DNA from: Deltaproteobacteria bacterium
GTDB taxonomy: Bacteria; Desulfobacterota; DSM-4660; Desulfatiglandales; HGW-15
Length of the DNA: 12,028 bases
Assembly: GCA_019308525.1 (NCBI GenBank)
Contig: JAFDIC010000073.1
Coordinates: forward strand, 1-12,028
Reading direction: 5' to 3'
Each line of letters begins with the position of its first letter. The stretch's first letter is position 1. Positions 1-6,833 of the stretch are shown one piece after another. Below the pieces are notes generated by a model. It searched no databases and was not told the origin of the DNA. It worked only from the letters and a program-made list of their open reading frames with translations. Position numbers and translations under genes: made by a program.

Positions 1-518
1 GGAAGCCTTACCAGAACGGATACATAGCCGAGACGGTGCACTGTATGAATCGGACGGATGAGGCTTTTCGTTTGGTTGTGATCCGCAGGCCCTATCAAGG
101 GAGGCTGTTTGGTGAGGAAGAGGCATCTGAGAAGTACACGGTGATAGCTACCAATCGGGAGGAATCGGCGGCGGAGGTAGTCAGATGGTACAACCAGCGA
201 GGAGAATGCAGTGAGAATCGGATCAAGGAGTTGAAGATTGGTTTTGGGATGGAGAGGATGCCCTGTGGGGAGTTTGGATCCAATGCGGTATTTTTTCGCA
301 TTGGCATATTGGCATACAATGTAGGGCGGTCGTTTACACTGAGGGCGCTGGATGGATCGTGGCATCGTCATCAGGTACAGACACTGCGCTGGAAGCTTTA
401 TGGGACGGCGGGCAAGATTGTGTACCATGGTCGATATGTGTATTTGAAGGTTAGCCGTGGTCTGCAAAGATTGTTTGCACGGGTGCGTTTGAGGAGCTGG
501 GAGTTTGCGCAGAGCTGA
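1..518 (+). CDS. IS1380-family transposase, C-terminal part (cut by window edge)
   Basis: This is the C-terminal part of a DDE transposase. The frame is open to the left window edge from base 3, so the true start lies outside; the GTG at 36 and ATG at 45 are internal codons. The key motif is WYNQRGECSENRIKELK, the YREK-like signature around the third acidic catalytic residue of IS4/IS1380-type transposases. It is followed by the typical AVFFRIGILAYNV segment and a basic C-terminus. The enzyme would cut and rejoin DNA at the ends of its insertion sequence. I assign IS1380 rather than another IS4-like family from the motif wording, without alignment. No frameshift is visible in the part seen, so the copy may be intact. 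Confidence 0.85.
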   Translation, partial: KPYQNGYIAETVHCMNRTDEAFRLVVIRRPYQGRLFGEEEASEKYTVIATNREESAAEVVRWYNQRGECSENRIKELKIGFGMERMPCGEFGSNAVFFRIGILAYNVGRSFTLRALDGSWHRHQVQTLRWKLYGTAGKIVYHGRYVYLKVSRGLQRLFARVRLRSWEFAQS

Positions 519-825
519 CATTACTGTTCGTTGCCTTGAGACAAGTGTGGCCATGAGGGGGAGAGGTATGCCCTGAGTTGGCGATGAACGCCATTCGTTG
601 TCAATGTTGGTTACACCGCAGCCCAAATAGCCCCCGCTGAGAGGTACAAAGCTCCGGGAGAAAATTTCTCCGTTGCCATCAGCCACCAAACCAGCAGTCC
701 ACACAAAACCAATCGCGGATTTTGGGTGAGTATTGGTCATTGATCTCCGGTCAGGAGTTTGATAAAAGGATAGGCTTTCTCGAATAGATTCAAGGGACAA
801 TAAATATTTTTCGAGGTGGCTTTGT
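519..825. other. Non-coding stretch holding the probable right end of the IS
   Basis: No gene is supported here. A 15-base inverted repeat, GGAGAAA-A-TTTCTCC, lies at 657-671. The sequence CGCGGATTTTGGG at 714-726 resembles terminal sequences I associate with IS1380-type elements, so the IS may end near 727. The left end is outside the window, so neither the terminal repeat nor a target duplication can be checked. The last 100 bases are AT-rich (AATAAATATTTT around 799-810) and probably hold the promoter of the next gene, but I see no convincing -35/-10 pair. Confidence 0.35.
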
Positions 826-1551
826 ATGCTCATTGACAAAGAAAAATGTATCGGTTGCGAGGAATGTCACCCTTACTGTCCTGTGCAGGCCATCCTCACG
901 ATTGAGGGTGAAGACGTGAGCGAGGTGGATCAGGAGGAGTGTGTGGAGTGCGGGGCATGCCTCCGCTCAGAAGTATGCCCTGCGGACGCGATCTATATGC
1001 CCCAGCTTGAATGGCCGCGATCTGTCAGGGCCTTTTTCAGCGATCCGCAGACAAAACACCCTACAACGGACCTGGAAGGTCGGGGCACTGAAGAGATGAA
1101 GACCAACGATGTTACCTGCCGCTTCCCGTCAGGCATTGCGGGGGTCGGGGTGGAAATGGGTCGGCCAGGAGTCGGTACTTCCCTCAGAGACCTACAGACC
1201 GTGGCTATGGCACTGGCGAAAGTTGGTGTCGAGTTTGAACCCGAGAACCCCACGACCGCGCTGATGGCGGATCCAAAGAAAGGGCGGCTCAAAGAGGAGG
1301 TCATCAATGAAAAGGTCCTCTCTGCAATCATCGAGTTTTCAATCGAGAACAGTCGCCTGAAAGATGCTCTGGAGGCGATCAAAGAGGCCGCCACGAAGAT
1401 CGACACGGTTTTCTCCCTATGCCTGACAAGCAGGGTTGGTCCGGGCGGGGACATTCCGACGGTTCCCATTGCCATGGAGGCGGGTTTTAGGCCTCGGGTC
1501 AACACCAAGACCAACGTCGGCCTCGGAAGACCGCTGAAAAAGGAGTGTTGA
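826..1551 (+). CDS. 2[4Fe-4S] ferredoxin fused to an unrecognised C-terminal domain
   Basis: The first ~55 residues form a bacterial two-cluster ferredoxin. Cluster 1 ligands are C8, C11, C14 and C18 (CIGCEECHPYCP); cluster 2 ligands are C39, C42, C45 and C51. The second motif has five rather than three residues before its last Cys, so its loop is enlarged. From about residue 80 to 241 comes a soluble domain I do not recognise. It opens with GRGTEEMKTNDVT and a Gly-rich EMGRPGVGTS segment, is helical around 160-195 and ends with a Cys. There is no signal peptide or membrane segment, so it should be cytoplasmic. GAGGTGG seven bases upstream supports the ATG. The stop is one base from the next start, implying co-transcription and coupling. 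It probably passes electrons to, or senses redox with, the partner gene; the real role is unknown. Confidence 0.85.
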   Translation: MLIDKEKCIGCEECHPYCPVQAILTIEGEDVSEVDQEECVECGACLRSEVCPADAIYMPQLEWPRSVRAFFSDPQTKHPTTDLEGRGTEEMKTNDVTCRFPSGIAGVGVEMGRPGVGTSLRDLQTVAMALAKVGVEFEPENPTTALMADPKKGRLKEEVINEKVLSAIIEFSIENSRLKDALEAIKEAATKIDTVFSLCLTSRVGPGGDIPTVPIAMEAGFRPRVNTKTNVGLGRPLKKEC

Positions 1552-1552
1552 G

Positions 1553-2179
1553 ATGACACATACATTGCACAGAAGAGGAGACAAGGAAGGCCTTCGGGAG
1601 GATTATGTAATGCTCATTCTGTATTCCAAAGGCATAAATGAGGAAGGGGCCCAGGAGAAATTCAAGAAGATTTGGGACATAATCAAGAAGCACGGATCCG
1701 AAGTTGTAAACTTCGGTAATGTTACCGCCGGAAACAGCCACACAGCGACTTTTGAGGACTTGCAGAACTCCGAGAATAAACTCGTGCATGCCGTTTTCAA
1801 AGACCGGGACAAACTCAAGGCCTGCCTCCGGGACATAAAAGAGGGAAATTTTGGGTTATCTGTAGTGCTATCCGGCATCTACGAAGATGTGAAAAGAGTC
1901 TGGAGCGAGATTGGTCTGAAACCCCACACGGTTGAACATTCGCTTGGTATCCATGGCAAGACCGACCTGCTGCCCGATGAGAACATTCTTGAAATATCGA
2001 CCATGTGCGGTCATTCGCTGGTGTTCCCACATCTGGTGTGTCATATGGTGGAGCAGATCAAGGGCGGGCATTTAACCTTTGAAGAGGCGGCCGATAGACT
2101 CTCCCGGGGTTGTGCCTGCGGGATCTTCAACCCGTATCGGGCAGGCAAGATTTTGAGAAAGATTGTAGAGAATGGCTGA
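1553..2179 (+). CDS. Conserved Cys/His-rich protein, partner of the ferredoxin fusion
   Basis: I do not recognise this 208-aa soluble protein as a named family. Its C-terminal third is a likely metal-binding region: C152-G-H154, H160, C163-H164, then C187-A-C189-G followed by IFNPYRAGKIL. The spacing of four Cys and several His suggests a metal or Fe-S site, but this is inference. The N-terminal part is mixed alpha/beta with no membrane segment. The ATG at 1553 has AAGGAG at 1540-1545 and lies one base after the upstream stop. ATG 1610 (residue 20, MLILYSKG) also has GGGAGGA upstream and may be the real start, since residues 1-19 are basic and unlike the rest. The tight pairing with the ferredoxin fusion argues for one redox complex or pathway. 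Confidence 0.75.
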   Translation: MTHTLHRRGDKEGLREDYVMLILYSKGINEEGAQEKFKKIWDIIKKHGSEVVNFGNVTAGNSHTATFEDLQNSENKLVHAVFKDRDKLKACLRDIKEGNFGLSVVLSGIYEDVKRVWSEIGLKPHTVEHSLGIHGKTDLLPDENILEISTMCGHSLVFPHLVCHMVEQIKGGHLTFEEAADRLSRGCACGIFNPYRAGKILRKIVENG

Positions 2180-2239
2180 GGTAGTAAGAACAGACATCAG
2201 TCCCAGACACAAGGGTACTATCAAATGGGTGCACCAGGG

Positions 2240-2269
2240 TTTTTGGCATTAGAAACCGAACCCCAAAAA
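2240..2269 (+). other. Possible hairpin just before an orphan RBS
   Basis: TTTTTGG (2240-2246) pairs with CCAAAAA (2263-2269) across a 16-base loop. The 3' arm runs into the AAGGAGGAG sequence that follows, so the hairpin could influence access to that ribosome-binding site. The stem is A/T-rich and short, so this may be chance. Confidence 0.2.
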
Positions 2270-2358
2270 GGAGGAGAACAGGATGATGGCAAGTGGTAGA
2301 AAGCGCCGAGCCATAAGGAACTTGTCGGGGCCTCCAATCTCCAGGCCTCACTCTCCAG
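2269..2358 (+). pseudogene. Strong RBS and start codon with no gene behind it; possible 5' stub of a lost gene
   Basis: AGGAGGAG (2269-2276) sits six bases before an ATG-ATG pair at 2283 and 2286, one of the best translation start signals in the window, 104 bases after the stop of the Cys/His-rich gene. The frame starts MMASGRKRRAIRNLSG, remains open to 2579, but from 2359 onward it lies antisense to the PAPS-reductase-like gene and its composition (Pro/Ser-rich) does not look like a protein. The simplest reading is that a third gene of the 826-2179 operon started here and lost its remainder when the neighbouring minus-strand operon arrived or a deletion occurred. A genuine small protein of up to 98 residues is possible but less likely. 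Confidence 0.3.
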
Positions 2359-3201
2359 CTACATGTAACCCAATTTACGGAGCCTATCCATGGCCCTCTC
2401 CTTATCCTGGCGCCTGCCGGTCCTCTCTTCCGTGTTTTCAAGATCCTGTTCCCATGCCGGAATGTTGGAACTCTTTGCAGTGGTTGTTTTCGCACCCAGG
2501 GAACGATAGCCTCGCCCATAAAGGGGGCAAAAGGGGATCTGAAACGCAGCGTAAGTGTCCCAAAGATCTTTTTCTGTAAAATGGAGTATCGGCCTGATCC
2601 TTGTATGGCCTGGAACGAGTTCGGATCCCTCCACGTGTTCGAAGTACTTATCATTGAATCTTGCAGGATGTTCGTCCCAGCGCAAACCTTGAAATATCGC
2701 TTTTATGGCGTGTCTTTCCAAAAACTCATGAAAGACGACCGTTTTCATAAGATGGTTTCCTGCATAAGATTCAGCCTCAAAAGGGAACTCTTCCCCGTCA
2801 AACCCGATGCGTCGGAGTTCCGCACGGTTCCTATCGTTGAGATCTTTCACGCGGACAATTGTGTTCAACCTGTAGTTTGCTGCCTTTAACACGTCCTCGT
2901 TTCTGCATATCTCAAGGGGGACACCCCAATCAGATCTTACCTCGTCAATAAAACCTTCTATTTCTTCAAACTCATCCCCTTCCCCGATGCACAATGTCTT
3001 TGGAATAGCGATACCTCTTTCTAGGCACACCTGCCGAATGATCCATAACGTGAGGCCACTGTCTTTCCCGCCGGTCCAGGTAATCCCCAGCTCTTCATGT
3101 TTGAAACGATCAAGGGCTTCATTGACGATTGCCTTTGATATTTCAACCAGTTTTTCACATTGTCTCTTCCTCTTTTCACTTACTGTTCTACTAAGAATCA
3201 A
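2359..3201 (-). CDS. PAPS reductase/CysD-like ATP-pyrophosphatase-fold protein lacking reductase cysteines
   Basis: This 280-aa protein belongs to the adenine-nucleotide alpha-hydrolase superfamily that includes CysH and CysD. The PP-loop is TWTGGKDSGL at residues 41-50. A CysD-like block QGLRWDEHPAR (171-181) and HTRIRPILHFTEKDLW (199-214) follow, then CPLYGRGYRSLGAKTTT (225-241). In assimilatory reductases the last block reads roughly GYxSIGCxPCT; here the two Cys are Ala and Thr, and no C-terminal ECGxH motif is present. It should therefore bind and split ATP or an adenylyl-sulfate but probably does not reduce it, so an adenylyltransferase or thiolation-type role is plausible. The start is TTG with GGGAGG upstream; no ATG exists near the N-terminus. 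It is the last gene of the operon, 42 bases after the sulfatase-fold gene. The C-terminal RLRKLGYM resembles tails often seen on sulfatases. Confidence 0.8.
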   Translation of the reverse strand: MILSRTVSEKRKRQCEKLVEISKAIVNEALDRFKHEELGITWTGGKDSGLTLWIIRQVCLERGIAIPKTLCIGEGDEFEEIEGFIDEVRSDWGVPLEICRNEDVLKAANYRLNTIVRVKDLNDRNRAELRRIGFDGEEFPFEAESYAGNHLMKTVVFHEFLERHAIKAIFQGLRWDEHPARFNDKYFEHVEGSELVPGHTRIRPILHFTEKDLWDTYAAFQIPFCPLYGRGYRSLGAKTTTAKSSNIPAWEQDLENTEERTGRRQDKERAMDRLRKLGYM

Positions 3202-3243
3202 CTCCAGACCTCCCGTGTCTTCCTTCTGCCTGTTCCCATGGAT

Positions 3244-4455
3244 TCACGATTTGAAAGCCCTTTTCACTCTGGGAGTAATCTTCTTCTTGAACTCCATGCT
3301 CAAAGGATTTTCGTTGATAATGTTGTTCTGTTCCCTGGGATCGGCTTTCAGATCATAAAGCTCCCATGAATCATCCCGATCATTGTAGATTATCTTAAGA
3401 TCTCCTTCACGGTAGTAATGGACTTCATTCTCACTGCCTTTTTCAAGGGTACCGTGTTTGTCAAGCGATTCTCCAAAGGCCCCTTTTGAAGGATATTCCT
3501 CCAGGGGAAGCAGGGAATGCCCTTCATACTTTTCAACTGTGTCAAGGTCAAATAGGTGTACAATGGTAGGGGGGATATCGATGGTCGAAACTATTTTGTC
3601 ACTTACCAGGCCCTTCTCTCTTGAGGGGTCATAGATCATGAGGGGGACATTGATTAGCTCGGAATACATCTTCCCATCGTGGGACAGTCCGCCGTGTTCA
3701 CCGAATTCCTCCCCGTGATCAGAGACCAAGATTATCACCGAGTTTGCCAAGATCCCTTGATCTTCAAAAATCCCGAATAGGTGTCGAACTGCGTCATCAA
3801 TTTCTCGAACATGGGCCCAGTAGAGTTTCTTCAGGGTTGTTATCGCTGCTTCATCCCTCACGTCTCGCTTGAGTAAAACTTCCTTGAACAGTCTCACCAT
3901 CTCATATCTATTTAAGTCTAATGACTCGTCGATCTTATCAAGGTAGCTTTTTTCCGGTACGTATGGTTCATGGACGTCCATGTAATGTACCCAGAGGAAG
4001 AACCGCTCATCTCTGATTTCCCCTTTGTGGGAAGAAAGCCAATCAGACACCTTATTGTTTATTTCTCTTGCCTTGACATAGGGTGTAACCTCATCCACAT
4101 CATCTTCCAGGGAATCATAGAAATGATCCCACCCCCTGTTCCAGCCGAAATAATCACTCAAGTAGGGGTTGGAATGAAAGCCAGCGGTCGTGATCCCGGA
4201 GGCCGTCAATACTTCAGATATCAAGACCCTCTTGTGGGAGAGGATCTTTTGCCTGGGATATTCGAGATAGTAGGAAGAGGTGAGTATGGCCGGGAAGGAT
4301 GCCTGGGTGTAAGGTCCCGTGGAGTGGGCGTTGGTAAATAGGATACATTTGTCTTTTAAAGAATCGATAAAAGGAGTGAGCCCTGTTTTTACTCCGTAAC
4401 AACCCAATGCATCTCTCCGAAGTGTATCAATGGTCAACAAAACGACGTTTTTCAA
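3244..4455 (-). CDS. Sulfatase-fold (alkaline phosphatase superfamily) enzyme with Thr at the nucleophile position, copy 1
   Basis: This 403-aa protein has the sulfatase/alkaline phosphatase fold throughout. Metal-ligand motifs are TIDTLRRD (D10), HYMDVHEPY (residues 157-165) and SDHGEEFGEHG (D246, H247, H254), and the C-terminal domain has the usual WELYDLKADPREQNN. At the catalytic position, where sulfatases have C/S-x-P-S/A-R, it reads PYTQASFPAILTS. Counting back from the conserved LT, Thr50 occupies the nucleophile site. It cannot be matured to formylglycine, so hydrolysis of sulfate esters by the classical route is unlikely. A phosphodiesterase, phosphotransferase or other transferase activity is an alternative. 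There is no signal peptide, so it should act in the cytoplasm. The start is TTG at 4455 with GGAGG six to seven bases upstream; the first residues KNVVLLTID are exactly where the fold begins, supporting this choice. Confidence 0.85.
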   Translation of the reverse strand: MKNVVLLTIDTLRRDALGCYGVKTGLTPFIDSLKDKCILFTNAHSTGPYTQASFPAILTSSYYLEYPRQKILSHKRVLISEVLTASGITTAGFHSNPYLSDYFGWNRGWDHFYDSLEDDVDEVTPYVKAREINNKVSDWLSSHKGEIRDERFFLWVHYMDVHEPYVPEKSYLDKIDESLDLNRYEMVRLFKEVLLKRDVRDEAAITTLKKLYWAHVREIDDAVRHLFGIFEDQGILANSVIILVSDHGEEFGEHGGLSHDGKMYSELINVPLMIYDPSREKGLVSDKIVSTIDIPPTIVHLFDLDTVEKYEGHSLLPLEEYPSKGAFGESLDKHGTLEKGSENEVHYYREGDLKIIYNDRDDSWELYDLKADPREQNNIINENPLSMEFKKKITPRVKRAFKS

Positions 4456-4496
4456 CGTTTACCTCCCTAGGCCCGCAAGGCCTTGAGGGGTCGATG

Positions 4497-5768
4497 TTAC
4501 TCGATATACCCCATCATTCTTAATCGCCCCTCAATTTCCCGCTCTACGTCCTTTGAGAACTTCTTTCTGCTCCCCCCGGCCATTAGAAGCTTATTCATCT
4601 CTCGTCTCCAGGCGATTAACATCTTCCGCTCATCATCAGTAACATCTTGGATCATGTTGATGGTTTCTCCAGGGTCGGTCTTCAGTCGAAAGAACTCTTC
4701 AATGCCCTTTGTCAGGTTTCTGATGAACTTATAATCTTCAGAATAAAGGGCCTGGACAGCACCGGGTGGTCTCGCGTCATACAGGGCCTCGGAATAGGCG
4801 ACAAGCCCTTTTGCTTCGCCGGATTCTATGAACCGGGTAAGATCAATCCCGTCGTATTGTCCCTTGTGTTCGATCCCCATGTGTTTGAGGATAGTAGGCA
4901 GCAGGTCAATGTGCCTGACAATGCCTTTGACCTTGGTACCGGCATAAGCATCCAGTCCCTTGATAATGAGCAGCACCCTGATATCATGGTGATATAGAGA
5001 CCTGTGTTGCGGATACAATTGATCTGATCGCCACGGGATTGGATCTGCACCGTGCTCACCAAGGTTTGTCCCGTGGTCCGCGGTCAAGACTATTATGGTA
5101 TCATCCATGTGGTCAAAGTGTTTCAAGAGTCCTAACACGGTGCCGACAACCTTCTCATCGGCCAGCTCTATCTTGGCGTCGAGATAATCAAAATCGCTCA
5201 ACCTCCCCTCTTTGATAAGGCCTTTATCAATGAGAGATTCTCCCATTCCTTCATGAGTGTGATAGAAATGTGCAAAGACAAAGAAGTTTGAATCATGGTT
5301 TTTTTCAATCCAGTCGCACATTTGTTCAATCCACCACCCGCCCAAAGGAAATCCAATGTCTTTGTGCTCGGGATCATTAGCCCAGCTCAGGATTTCAGCG
5401 GCCTCTTCTTTTGTCGGTTCATAGAAGGTGTCAAATCCCCTGGCAAATCCATGTCTAGATCCCAAGATCCCTGAACCGACAAACCCCGCTGTTCTATATC
5501 CTTCTTCTTTCAAGATTTCTGCAATGGTCCTGGCTTCGAGATAGCTATAGGGGTCTCTAATACCATTGTGAGGGGGATTTAGACCGGTCAGGAGGGCAGC
5601 ATGGCAAATGGGTGTAAGGTTGGAGGCAGAAACGCAGTCTTCAAACAGGACACCGTTTTCGGCCATCCAATCAAAGTTCTCGGTCTTTATTCTTTCGTAC
5701 CCGTAGCATCCTACATGGTCTGCTCTCAACTCATCAAAAGTTAGGATGATCAAATTCTTCTTTTTCAT
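4497..5768 (-). CDS. Sulfatase-fold (alkaline phosphatase superfamily) enzyme with Thr at the nucleophile position, copy 2
   Basis: This 423-aa protein is a second sulfatase-fold enzyme, only distantly similar to its neighbour. Motifs are LTFDELRADHVGCYGY (D12 as metal ligand), HFYHTHEG (168-175), TADHGTNLGEHG (D231, H232, H239), LYHHDIR (258-264) and RHIDLLPTIL (285-294); the tail is RLRMMGYIE. The catalytic strand reads SASNLTPICHAALLTG, which places Thr52 at the formylglycine/nucleophile position. The Cys at 55 is in the wrong register for the CxPSR motif. No signal peptide or lipobox is present. An upstream in-frame ATG at 5786 would add six residues, but GGAGGG directly precedes the ATG at 5768, so I prefer the shorter form. 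It follows gntR by 31 bases and precedes the next sulfatase-fold gene by 41, so the two enzymes are co-expressed and may handle related substrates. Confidence 0.85.
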   Translation of the reverse strand: MKKKNLIILTFDELRADHVGCYGYERIKTENFDWMAENGVLFEDCVSASNLTPICHAALLTGLNPPHNGIRDPYSYLEARTIAEILKEEGYRTAGFVGSGILGSRHGFARGFDTFYEPTKEEAAEILSWANDPEHKDIGFPLGGWWIEQMCDWIEKNHDSNFFVFAHFYHTHEGMGESLIDKGLIKEGRLSDFDYLDAKIELADEKVVGTVLGLLKHFDHMDDTIIVLTADHGTNLGEHGADPIPWRSDQLYPQHRSLYHHDIRVLLIIKGLDAYAGTKVKGIVRHIDLLPTILKHMGIEHKGQYDGIDLTRFIESGEAKGLVAYSEALYDARPPGAVQALYSEDYKFIRNLTKGIEEFFRLKTDPGETINMIQDVTDDERKMLIAWRREMNKLLMAGGSRKKFSKDVEREIEGRLRMMGYIE

Positions 5769-5799
5769 TTTTCCCTCCGGGGTCATTTGACCTTGTTTA

Positions 5800-6483
5800 T
5801 CAATTCGCGGATTTCAACCAGTCGGAATACTTATTCTTAAGGAGTTCCATGAGATGAGTCTCAGAGAATTCCAGGTGTTCCATCACTGCTTCTTGAATTC
5901 TCCTTTCATCTTTCATTTGAAGACACATAACGATGTGTTCATGATGCCTTGTGGCAGAAAGGCGGATGGCGTCTTCCTCCGGAAGCAGATTGAGATACCT
6001 CTGAAGTTTGACGAAAATATCATCAAGGTACCCTATCAGCACGGGGTTACCGCATCTCTCATAAAGGGACTTATGAAACTTCACATTTAAGGCTCTCACC
6101 TTTCTCGCGTCACCACTCGCAACCTCCTTCTTTGTGAGATCCAAAATATGCTGTAACCTTTTCAGGCTCCTGTCGTTGGTTTTTTCCATTGCCTGTTTTA
6201 CTGCCAGGGATTCGAGACTCATGCGAACCGCGAAAAGATCATGGACCTCCTTTTCACTCATTTCAGACGCGATCGGCCCCACTCTCGGGACCAGGCGGAC
6301 CAGCCCTTCACTCTTCAGCCGCTGAAATACTTCTCGAACAGGAGTCCTGCTCACGCCCAATTTCTGCGCCAGCTCCTCAATCTTGATTCTTTCTCCGGGT
6401 CTTATCTCCAGATCCAGGAGGGCCCTCTGAATCTCTCTGTACAGTTTTTCCTGGAGGGGAGGCAGGTGTACCAAGCTGACCAT
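5800..6483 (-). CDS. GntR-family transcriptional regulator, FadR/VanR (FCD) subgroup
   Basis: This is a DNA-binding repressor or activator responding to a small carboxylic or other ligand. Residues 10-68 form the GntR winged helix: IRPGERIKIEELAQKLGVSRTPVREVFQRLKSEGLV contains the recognition helix. Residues ~75-215 form the helical FCD ligand domain. Its usual metal ligands are represented by N133 (usually Asp), H137, H183 and H203. Length (227 aa) is normal. The ATG at 6483 has no good Shine-Dalgarno sequence. It is the first gene of the minus-strand operon with the two sulfatase-fold enzymes and the PP-loop protein, so it most likely controls them and itself through the palindrome at 6568-6591. 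The inducer is unknown; it is presumably the substrate or product of those enzymes. Confidence 0.92.
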   Translation of the reverse strand: MVSLVHLPPLQEKLYREIQRALLDLEIRPGERIKIEELAQKLGVSRTPVREVFQRLKSEGLVRLVPRVGPIASEMSEKEVHDLFAVRMSLESLAVKQAMEKTNDRSLKRLQHILDLTKKEVASGDARKVRALNVKFHKSLYERCGNPVLIGYLDDIFVKLQRYLNLLPEEDAIRLSATRHHEHIVMCLQMKDERRIQEAVMEHLEFSETHLMELLKNKYSDWLKSAN

Positions 6484-6567
6484 TTCAAAACATCCACATC
6501 AATAAGGAGTTCTAGATGGTTTTTTCGGGATAACTATGTGTTATCTTATAAATTTAGAAAAAATGTC

Positions 6568-6591
6568 TTACATATCACATGTAATATGTAA
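6568..6591. promoter_or_regulatory. 24-bp palindrome, candidate GntR operator
   Basis: Arms TTACATAT (6568-6575) and ATATGTAA (6584-6591) are perfect complements, and the centre CACATGTA contains the palindrome ACATGT, so 11 of 12 base pairs match around the axis between 6579 and 6580. It begins about four bases beyond the transcription start predicted from the minus-strand promoter at 6602-6630. That position suits repression by a GntR-type dimer. The assignment to this GntR protein is inference from proximity. Confidence 0.65.
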
Positions 6592-6601
6592 AATTGAAAA
6601 G

Positions 6602-6630
6602 AAAATAGCACGGAAGTCGAGGACTGTCAA
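6602..6630 (-). promoter_or_regulatory. Sigma70-type promoter of the gntR operon
   Basis: On the minus strand there is a perfect -35 TTGACA (bases 6630-6625), a 17-base spacer and the -10 hexamer TATTTT (6607-6602). Transcription would start near 6595, giving a leader of about 110 bases before the gntR start. The surrounding DNA is AT-rich. This is the best-matching promoter in the window. Confidence 0.7.
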
Positions 6631-6833
6631 GTTTTTTCTCCCATTTCTGATCTATTGCTTGAATCTTTATTTTACAGTGTGTGGTGTTAAGAAAGAGAAA
6701 CCTGCAAGGGAATCGAGTCCCCAGAGACAAAACCAATGAAATGATTTTGGGCAACAGCCTGTCGATTGGGAAACAGCCCGAGCAATCAAGCCTTGGGAAT
6801 CGGGCCGCACCAAGGGGAAATGCCCAGCGGATC

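Larger units (their letters stand above)
6484..6833. other. Intergenic region between the oxidoreductase 3' end and gntR
   Basis: Apart from the promoter and palindrome listed separately, I see no gene in these 350 bases. Bases 6760-6815 hold short imperfect repeats (GATTGGGAAA, TTGGGAATCGGG, CCCGAG) but no stem with a T-run that would make a convincing terminator for the oxidoreductase operon. A plus-strand open frame crosses it but is antisense to the oxidoreductase gene for most of its length. Confidence 0.5.

Noticed and set aside
657..671. GGAGAAA/TTTCTCC inverted repeat as a terminator of the IS transposase
   Set aside because: The stem is short with a one-base centre (so no usable loop) and no T-run follows on either strand.
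993..1565. 190-codon open frame on the minus strand
   Set aside because: It is antisense to the ferredoxin-fusion gene; its Ser/Arg/Pro-rich composition is typical of a shadow frame.
2127..2654. 175-codon open frame on the minus strand overlapping the PP-loop gene in another frame
   Set aside because: The overlapping frame encodes a recognisable PP-loop protein; this one has no motif and overlaps the Cys-rich gene's end on the other strand.
3970..4341. 123-codon plus-strand frame inside the first sulfatase-fold gene
   Set aside because: It is antisense to an intact enzyme with all metal-binding motifs; no independent evidence.
5714..5786. Cys in TPICHAALLTG as a formylglycine precursor
   Set aside because: The Cys is three residues beyond the position that aligns with the sulfatase Cys when counted back from the conserved LTG, and it is not followed by x-P-x-R.
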